Shown here in pieces: positions 1-4,572 of a DNA stretch of 8,318 bases. The notes under the pieces were generated by a model, which saw nothing but the letters and a program-made list of their open reading frames with translations, did no database searches and had not been told where the DNA came from. The translations under genes were made by a program, and so were the position numbers. Where the stretch lies: positions 1 through 8,318 of the forward strand of contig CAADVE010000196.1 in assembly GCA_900752425.1 (NCBI GenBank), given 5' to 3'. Origin of the DNA: an uncultured Collinsella sp. GTDB taxonomy: Bacteria > Actinomycetota > Coriobacteriia > Coriobacteriales > Coriobacteriaceae. Position 1 is the first letter of the stretch. Every line of letters starts with the position of its first letter.

Positions 1-339
1 ACGTATCGGTACGGCCAAGATCGGTCACGCCTTTGGCCCCATCATGACGCTGTGGTTCCTGTTCCTGGGCGGCACGGGTCTGTTCTTTGTCTTCCAGCCC
101 CCCGCCGTTACCGTTACCACGGCCATCGAGGGCCTGCGCACCATCCCGGCGGTCCATGCTGTGTTGGGTGACGATCAGGGCCGTGTCGTGGCCATCACGC
201 TTGCCATCATCATCGCGCTCTTCTTGGTACAACGTATCGGTACGGCCAAGATCGGTCACGCCTTTGGCCCCATCATGACGCTGTGGTTCCTGTTCCTGGG
301 CGGCACGGGTCTGTTCTTTGTCTTCCAGCACCCCGCCGT
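1..339 (+). repeat. In-frame direct repeat (98 bp exact, 231-bp offset) inside kup, or a chimeric left end
   Basis: Bases 1-98 are identical to 232-329. Base 99 differs (c against a), bases 100-108 match 331-339 again (ccccgccgt), and the copies then diverge completely. The offset of 231 is exactly 77 codons, so the frame is kept. Family order requires the motif PAVTVTTAIEGL (bases 101-136) to follow an I-T-P-like stretch, not the F-V-F-Q found here. The sequence left of about base 98 is therefore the misplaced copy. No synonymous difference separates the copies, so the event is either very recent or artificial. Confidence 0.9.
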
Positions 340-1756
340 GCTGCTGTGCCTCAACCCGGTGCGCGGCATCGCCTTTTTGCTGAGCCCCAACAACCACGCG
401 GGCATCATGATTCTGGGCAGCTGCTTCCTTGCCACCACCGGTGCCGAGGCGCTCTACTCCGACATGGGCCACGTCGGCCGCGGCAACATCTATGCCACCT
501 GGCCGTTCGTTAAGTGCTGCCTGCTGCTGTCCTACATGGGCCAGGGTGCTTGGCTTATGAACAACGCTGCCAACCCCGAGCTCATGGGCATTGCCGACCT
601 CAACCCGTTCTACCAGATGCTCGCCCCGGGCCTGCGCCCGTTTGCCGTCGGCCTTTCCACCGTCGCGGCCATCATCGCCTCGCAGGCGCTCATCACCGGC
701 GCATTCTCGCTGGTGTCCGAGGCCAGCCGCCTGGACCTCATGCCGCACATGCAGGTCTTCTACCCTGCCGAGACCAAGGGCCAGCTCTACATCCCCATGG
801 TCAACAACGTCATGCTTGTCGGCTGCGTCATCGTGGTGCTGCTGTTCCAGAACTCGGCGCATATGGAAGCCGCCTACGGCCTTGCCATCACGTTGACTAT
901 GATGTGCACCACGCTGCTGCTCTTCTTCTACCTGCACGAGGAGCGCAAGCTCAAGGTTGCTCCGTGGATCTTCGCGGCCTTCTTCCTTTTGCTCGAAGGC
1001 TTCTTCTTCGTGAGCTCGCTCACCAAGTTCTTCCACGGCGGCTACTTCACCATCCTCATGGCTGCACTCATCATGGGCATTATGGTGTGCTGGTACAACG
1101 GCACGGCGGTCGAGCAGCGCCAGTTTACGCTGCTGCCGCTGCGCAGCTACCTGCCGCAGCTCAAGCGACTGCGTGACGACGACCGTTACGAGCGCATGAG
1201 CGACAACGTCGTGTACCTGACCAAGGACACCCATACCGACTACATCGACCGCGATATCGTCTATTCGATCTTGGACAAGCATCCCAAGCGCGCTCGCGCC
1301 TGGTGGTTTGTGAATGTCGAGACCGTGGACGAGCCGCATACCTTTGCCTATTCGGTCGAGACGTTCGGCACCGACTACGTGTTCCGCGTGCATCTGTACC
1401 TGGGCTACAAGATCAACCAGCGCGTCAATGCCTACCTGCGTCAGGTCGTTCAGGACCTGGCTGCCACCGGTGAGCTGCCGGCGCAGACGCATGACTACTC
1501 GGTCTACAAGGATCCGGGTAACATCGGCACGTTCAAGTTCGTCCTGATCCGTAAGCTTCTGGCGCCCGAAAGCGATGTGGAGCCCAGCGAGCGTACGGCC
1601 ATCACGCTCAAGTACATCATCCGTCGCGCCGCCGGCACGCCTGCGCGTTGGTACGGCCTGGAGAACTCCAACGTGAGCTTTGAGTACGTGCCGCTGTTCA
1701 CCAAGTTCAAGGCCGTGAACAAGATGCAGCGCCTGGCCCCCAATGAGCGGCCGTAG
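2..1756 (+). CDS. kup: Kup-family potassium uptake transporter, 5'-truncated by the window edge
   Basis: This is a low-affinity K+ importer (probably K+/H+ symport) of the KUP/HAK/KT family in the cytoplasmic membrane. The frame is open from base 2, so the ATG at 44 is internal and the true start lies outside; the family's N-terminal helices and GD..TSPLY-type motif are missing. Visible family signatures are GAEALYSDMGH (bases 440-472), YMGQGA (about 533-550), IASQALITG (674-700) and GQLYIPMVN (about 780-806). About ten hydrophobic helices run to base 1110 and a hydrophilic cytoplasmic domain fills the rest to the stop at 1754-1756, the usual Kup architecture. Oddity: the segment GTAKIGHAFGPIMTLWFLFL appears twice, 77 codons apart, so one helix region is duplicated or the left end is chimeric. 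Comparison with remembered E. coli Kup shows that the second copy is in the normal place. A kdpDE-like pair downstream fits a potassium role. Confidence 0.93.
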   Translation, partial: RIGTAKIGHAFGPIMTLWFLFLGGTGLFFVFQPPAVTVTTAIEGLRTIPAVHAVLGDDQGRVVAITLAIIIALFLVQRIGTAKIGHAFGPIMTLWFLFLGGTGLFFVFQHPAVLLCLNPVRGIAFLLSPNNHAGIMILGSCFLATTGAEALYSDMGHVGRGNIYATWPFVKCCLLLSYMGQGAWLMNNAANPELMGIADLNPFYQMLAPGLRPFAVGLSTVAAIIASQALITGAFSLVSEASRLDLMPHMQVFYPAETKGQLYIPMVNNVMLVGCVIVVLLFQNSAHMEAAYGLAITLTMMCTTLLLFFYLHEERKLKVAPWIFAAFFLLLEGFFFVSSLTKFFHGGYFTILMAALIMGIMVCWYNGTAVEQRQFTLLPLRSYLPQLKRLRDDDRYERMSDNVVYLTKDTHTDYIDRDIVYSILDKHPKRARAWWFVNVETVDEPHTFAYSVETFGTDYVFRVHLYLGYKINQRVNAYLRQVVQDLAATGELPAQTHDYSVYKDPGNIGTFKFVLIRKLLAPESDVEPSERTAITLKYIIRRAAGTPARWYGLENSNVSFEYVPLFTKFKAVNKMQRLAPNERP

Positions 1757-1814
1757 TCGACGCTCGAGGTTTGTCTGCGAACGGGCGGGTTTGTATTGAC
1801 GGGGATTGAGTCCT

Positions 1815-1820
1815 GGGAGG
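1815..1820 (+). promoter_or_regulatory. Ribosome binding site that fixes the start of the 64-residue membrane protein
   Basis: A gggagg motif sits five bases before the ATG at 1826. The longer in-frame alternative, a TTG at 1796, has no comparable motif, so 1826 is preferred. Confidence 0.7.
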
Positions 1821-1825
1821 AAACC

Positions 1826-2020
1826 ATGGATGCAAAGGTGCTTGACGGTTGCGATCTTGCGACCGAGCTGGTGCGTGAGGTACGCGCCGATGCTGCCGAA
1901 GATCGGTTCTTTACGAATCGGGCCAACATGGACATGGCCGACCGTGTGATCTCGATCGTGGTGACGCTGCTTGTCGCGGCGTGCGTGTGCGCACTGCTCG
2001 CGCACATGCTGTTTGTCTAA
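1826..2020 (+). CDS. Small single-pass (tail-anchored) membrane protein of unknown function, 64 residues
   Basis: I do not recognise a family. The product starts MDAKVLDGCD. Residues 1-40 are hydrophilic and acid-rich with a probable helix (LATELVREVRADAAEDR). Residues 41-64 form one strongly hydrophobic helix that runs to the C-terminus and contains two cysteines (about 53 and 55). There is no N-terminal signal peptide, so the likely topology is tail-anchored with the N-terminus in the cytoplasm. A good Shine-Dalgarno motif and the same strand as kup, 69 bases downstream with no terminator between them, suggest co-transcription with kup. A hairpin terminator follows. By position it could be a small partner of the transporter, as KdpF is for the Kdp pump, but no KdpF sequence similarity is evident and this is speculation. 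Codon use resembles the neighbours, which supports a real gene. Confidence 0.72.
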   Translation: MDAKVLDGCDLATELVREVRADAAEDRFFTNRANMDMADRVISIVVTLLVAACVCALLAHMLFV

Positions 2021-2066
2021 CGACCGCAGGTTGCAAAGGCTTTACACTTGGAACCACCACAAGGGG

Positions 2067-2113
2067 AAACCACCACAAAGGTGCCTGTCCCCTTTGTGGT
2101 GGTTTTTGTTTTT
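2067..2113 (+). terminator. Strong hairpin plus T-run between the small membrane protein and the sensor kinase
   Basis: Bases 2067-2081 (aaaccaccacaaagg) pair perfectly with 2091-2105 around a nine-base loop. The 3' arm runs into T5-G-T5 (2103-2113), the standard intrinsic terminator form. A second, slightly imperfect 5' arm at 2052-2066 could pair with the same 3' arm (2089-2104) with one bulged base. The T-run ends only 20 bases before the kinase ATG, so the hairpin lies in or against the kinase leader. It could simply end the kup transcript, act as an attenuator for kdpDE, or be a dispersed palindromic repeat. Confidence 0.75.
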
Positions 2114-2133
2114 GAGAGAGGGGCGGGGCGCTG

Positions 2134-3759
2134 ATGGACGTCCGTACGGACTGCGATATTGCCGATAGCTTTTGGTGGCGGCGCACAACGCTGACGCGCC
2201 GCACTCCTCTGTATGACGCCTGCGTATCGGTGGGGCTGCTGGTCGCGGCGACGATTGTGGGCGCGCTGCTCGACCATCCGGGTCTCGCGCCGAGCATCAT
2301 GATCGTCTATGTGTTCGCCGTTCAGCTGTGCGCATTTTTTACCTGGAGTCGCCTGTATTGCTTGCTGAGCTCGGCTGCCGCCGTGGCGCTCTACAACTTC
2401 TTGTTTGTCGACCCGCGCTACTCGCTGTCGCTTATCGACCGCGGCTATCCCGGCATGTTCTTCATCATGTTCGTGGTCTCGCTTGTGTCGAGCTCGATTG
2501 CGTTGGCCCTGCGCCGCGCCTTGGCACAGGCTGCCGCCAGCGACCGCCGCACGCATATGGTGCTCGAGACCAACCGCATGTTGCAGCGCTGCGCCGATCA
2601 GCATCAGATCGTTCACGCCATGGCAACGCAGCTGGCGCGTCTTTCGGGCTGTTCGGTCGTGTGGTACAGCGCCGACGACGAGGGTGATGACCTGCTGCCG
2701 CGTGCGACGTACACAGCCGTGGGCGATGCCGCGCCGGTGCACGAGCTGGCGCCGCAGATGCCGCCGCGGCTCTCGGCGTCCGCCTATGTGGGAACGCCGC
2801 TCGATGCCACCTATGGCGGCTCGGCGTTTTATGGCATCTACCTGACGGTTCGCACAGGCGACTGCTTCGTGCGCTCGGGCGACCCCGCCTCGGTGGTGGG
2901 CGTGCTGGCTATCGTTGCCGAGCCCGATGTGCTAACACACGAGGAACGGACGCTTGCCGATGCCATCGTGAGCGAAGGCGAGCTGGCGCTCGATCGCGCC
3001 CGCGCCATGGAGGCCCGCGAAGAAGCGGCGGTGCTCGCCAAAAACGAACAGCTGCGCGCCAACCTGCTGCGCTCCATCTCGCACGATCTGCGCACGCCGC
3101 TTACCAGTATTTCGGGAAATGCCGACGTGCTGCTCGATCAGGGCTCGACCGGCACCGCGGTGCTCGATGCCCAGACGCGCCGCGGCCTGCTTCTATCCAT
3201 TCGCTCGGATGCGCTGTGGCTCAACGCCACCGTCGAGAATCTGCTCGCCATCACCAAACTCGAGGGTGGCGGCATGCATCTGTCGACTACGCTCGAGCTT
3301 ATGGACGATATCGTCGAGGAGGCGCTGCGCCACGTAAGTCCGGCCGTGCGCGAGCACGACCTTAAGGTGGTGCCGTGCGACGAGCCGGCGCTCGTCAACG
3401 TCGATGCGCGTCTGATGGTGCAGCTGGTGGTCAATCTGGTGAACAACGCCATCACCTATACGCCCGCAGGCTCGCATATCGTGATTTCGATTAGCGTCGA
3501 CGATGGGCACGTGACGTGCTCGGTGGCCGATGACGGGCCGGGTATTGCGCCCGAGGACCGCGAGCGGATCTTCGAGTCGTTCTACACCGCCAACCATGGT
3601 CTTGCCGATAGCCACCGCAGCGTGGGCCTAGGTCTTTCGCTCTGTCGCTCCATTGCGCTGGCGCATGGCGGTAGCATAGAGGTTGCCGCGGCGAACCCGC
3701 ACGGCTCGGTCTTTACGATTGAGCTTCCCGTCGCCGACGTTTCGTTTGATAAGGAGTAA
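2134..3759 (+). CDS. kdpD: KdpD-like membrane sensor histidine kinase lacking the classical KdpD N-terminal domain
   Basis: This 541-residue inner-membrane kinase probably senses potassium or turgor and phosphorylates the KdpE-like regulator encoded next. Four tightly packed membrane helices at about residues 31-46, 52-70, 74-94 and 108-128 match the DUF4118 block of KdpD. A GAF-like region (about 150-290) and a coiled linker (about 285-312) follow. The HisKA domain has SISHDLRTPLTSI with phospho-acceptor His317. The ATPase domain has an N-box NLVNNA (434-439), DDGPG (466-470), an F-box (480-484) and GLGLSL (498-503), so catalysis should be intact. Classical KdpD is near 900 residues; the cytoplasmic KdpD and universal-stress domains before the helices are absent, and with them the Walker-type and c-di-AMP-binding inputs known in that family. 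The ATG at 2134 follows a purine-rich gagaggggcgggg stretch. Confidence 0.9.
   Translation: MDVRTDCDIADSFWWRRTTLTRRTPLYDACVSVGLLVAATIVGALLDHPGLAPSIMIVYVFAVQLCAFFTWSRLYCLLSSAAAVALYNFLFVDPRYSLSLIDRGYPGMFFIMFVVSLVSSSIALALRRALAQAAASDRRTHMVLETNRMLQRCADQHQIVHAMATQLARLSGCSVVWYSADDEGDDLLPRATYTAVGDAAPVHELAPQMPPRLSASAYVGTPLDATYGGSAFYGIYLTVRTGDCFVRSGDPASVVGVLAIVAEPDVLTHEERTLADAIVSEGELALDRARAMEAREEAAVLAKNEQLRANLLRSISHDLRTPLTSISGNADVLLDQGSTGTAVLDAQTRRGLLLSIRSDALWLNATVENLLAITKLEGGGMHLSTTLELMDDIVEEALRHVSPAVREHDLKVVPCDEPALVNVDARLMVQLVVNLVNNAITYTPAGSHIVISISVDDGHVTCSVADDGPGIAPEDRERIFESFYTANHGLADSHRSVGLGLSLCRSIALAHGGSIEVAAANPHGSVFTIELPVADVSFDKE
3751..3756 (+). promoter_or_regulatory. Ribosome binding site of kdpE inside the end of the kinase gene
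   Basis: An aaggag motif lies in the last codons of the kinase, directly before its TAA stop, seven bases upstream of the GTG at 3764. It selects that GTG over an in-frame upstream start at 3683 and implies translational coupling, giving matched amounts of kinase and regulator. Confidence 0.8.
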
Positions 3760-3763
3760 CGCT

Positions 3764-4477
3764 GTGCCGAACTCTGCCGTAAAACCGCTCATCTTGGTCG
3801 TTGAGGACGATCCCGCTGTCCGCAACCTTATCGTTGCCGCGCTCGAGGCGCACGGCTTGCGCCACATGGCCGTTGAGACCGCCCATGCCGCCATCGCCGC
3901 CGCCTCGTCGCAGGCGCCGAGCATCGTGCTGCTCGATCTGGGCCTGCCCGATATGGACGGCGTCAAGGTGGTGGAGTCGGTGCGCGCATGGTCGGGCATG
4001 CCGATCATCGTGGTCTCGGCGCGCAGCGAGGACGCGGATAAGATTCGCGCGCTCGATGCCGGTGCCGACGACTACCTGACTAAGCCGTTTTCGGTCGAGG
4101 AGCTGCTCGCGCGCATTCGCACGACACTCAGGCGCCTTTCGTATGCGCAAACGGGCGGTGTTGTCTCCGAGGGCTCGTTCGATACCGGTGAGCTACATAT
4201 CGATTTTGATGCCGGCATCGCCACGATGGATGGCGAGGAGCTGCATCTGACGCCGATCGAGTACAAGCTCCTGTGCCTGTTGGCGCATAACGCCGACAAG
4301 GTGCTGACGCATCAGTTTATCCTGCACGAGATTTGGGGTACGGCGACTAAGAGCGACCTGGCGAGCCTGCGTGTCTTTATGGGCACGCTGCGCAAAAAGA
4401 TCGAGTCCGACCCCGCGCACCCGCGCTATATCCAAACACACGTGGGCATCGGTTACCGATTGGTCACCCAAGGGTAG
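3764..4477 (+). CDS. kdpE: KdpE-like OmpR-family response regulator
   Basis: This 237-residue cytoplasmic DNA-binding regulator is the partner of the upstream kinase. The receiver domain (about 8-125) has acidic residues E14-D15-D16, phospho-acceptor D58 in LLDLGLPDMDG, the switch S85 in VVSARSE and K107 in LTKPF. The run SARSEDADKIRALDAGADDY closely follows the KdpE consensus as I remember it from E. coli. The C-terminal winged-helix domain (about 140-235) carries LTPIEYKLLCLL, a recognition region around LASLRVFMGTLRKKIE, and the terminal hairpin HVGIGYRLV. The GTG start has its own Shine-Dalgarno motif; an in-frame extension to 3683 would overlap the kinase by 77 bases and is not needed. 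Length is close to E. coli KdpE (225). Its target is not visible; kup upstream is a candidate, since no kdpFABC genes are in the window. Confidence 0.93.
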   Translation: MPNSAVKPLILVVEDDPAVRNLIVAALEAHGLRHMAVETAHAAIAAASSQAPSIVLLDLGLPDMDGVKVVESVRAWSGMPIIVVSARSEDADKIRALDAGADDYLTKPFSVEELLARIRTTLRRLSYAQTGGVVSEGSFDTGELHIDFDAGIATMDGEELHLTPIEYKLLCLLAHNADKVLTHQFILHEIWGTATKSDLASLRVFMGTLRKKIESDPAHPRYIQTHVGIGYRLVTQG

Positions 4478-4497
4478 GATGACGTCCGCCATCCTAC
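4474..4497. repeat. Small palindrome overlapping the kdpE stop codon
   Basis: The arms gtaggatg (4474-4481) and catcctac (4490-4497) are perfectly complementary around an eight-base loop, and the TAG stop is inside the left arm. No T-run follows on the plus strand, so it is weak as an intrinsic terminator on its own. It may protect the 3' end of the mRNA. Confidence 0.5.
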
Positions 4498-4501
4498 TAT
4501 G

Positions 4502-4568
4502 AGTTGCGGTGAAATAGTTCTTGTTTGGGCCTTTGCCAGGCATTTTTAGGAACTATTCCACCGCAACT
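4502..4568. repeat. 67-bp near-perfect palindrome between convergent kdpE and rlmKL
   Basis: The left arm agttgcggtgaaatagttc (4502-4520) and right arm gaactattccaccgcaact (4550-4568) are complementary in 18 of 19 positions. The 29-base centre holds a small inner hairpin, gcct/aggc (4529-4532 with 4538-4541). The element starts 24 bases after the kdpE stop and ends four bases before the rlmKL stop, so it could act as a bidirectional terminator. However, the T-run after it on the plus strand is poor (tttgtttattt) and absent on the other. The long arms and large loop look more like a dispersed palindromic repeat or miniature element. Confidence 0.65.
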
Positions 4569-4572
4569 TTGT

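Noticed and set aside
44..46. ATG at 44 as the start of kup
   Set aside because: The frame is open back to base 2 with good family sequence, the ATG lies within a membrane helix region, and there is no ribosome binding site.
2017..2742. 241-codon minus-strand open frame spanning the hairpin and the start of the kinase
   Set aside because: It overlaps a well-supported kinase gene and the intergenic hairpin, and the product is a low-complexity His/Arg/Gln-rich sequence with no family resemblance.
3683..3763. Upstream in-frame start for kdpE giving 27 extra residues
   Set aside because: It would overlap the kinase by 77 bases, the extra residues are Arg/Ser-rich and unlike any receiver domain, and the GTG at 3764 has a strong aaggag site.
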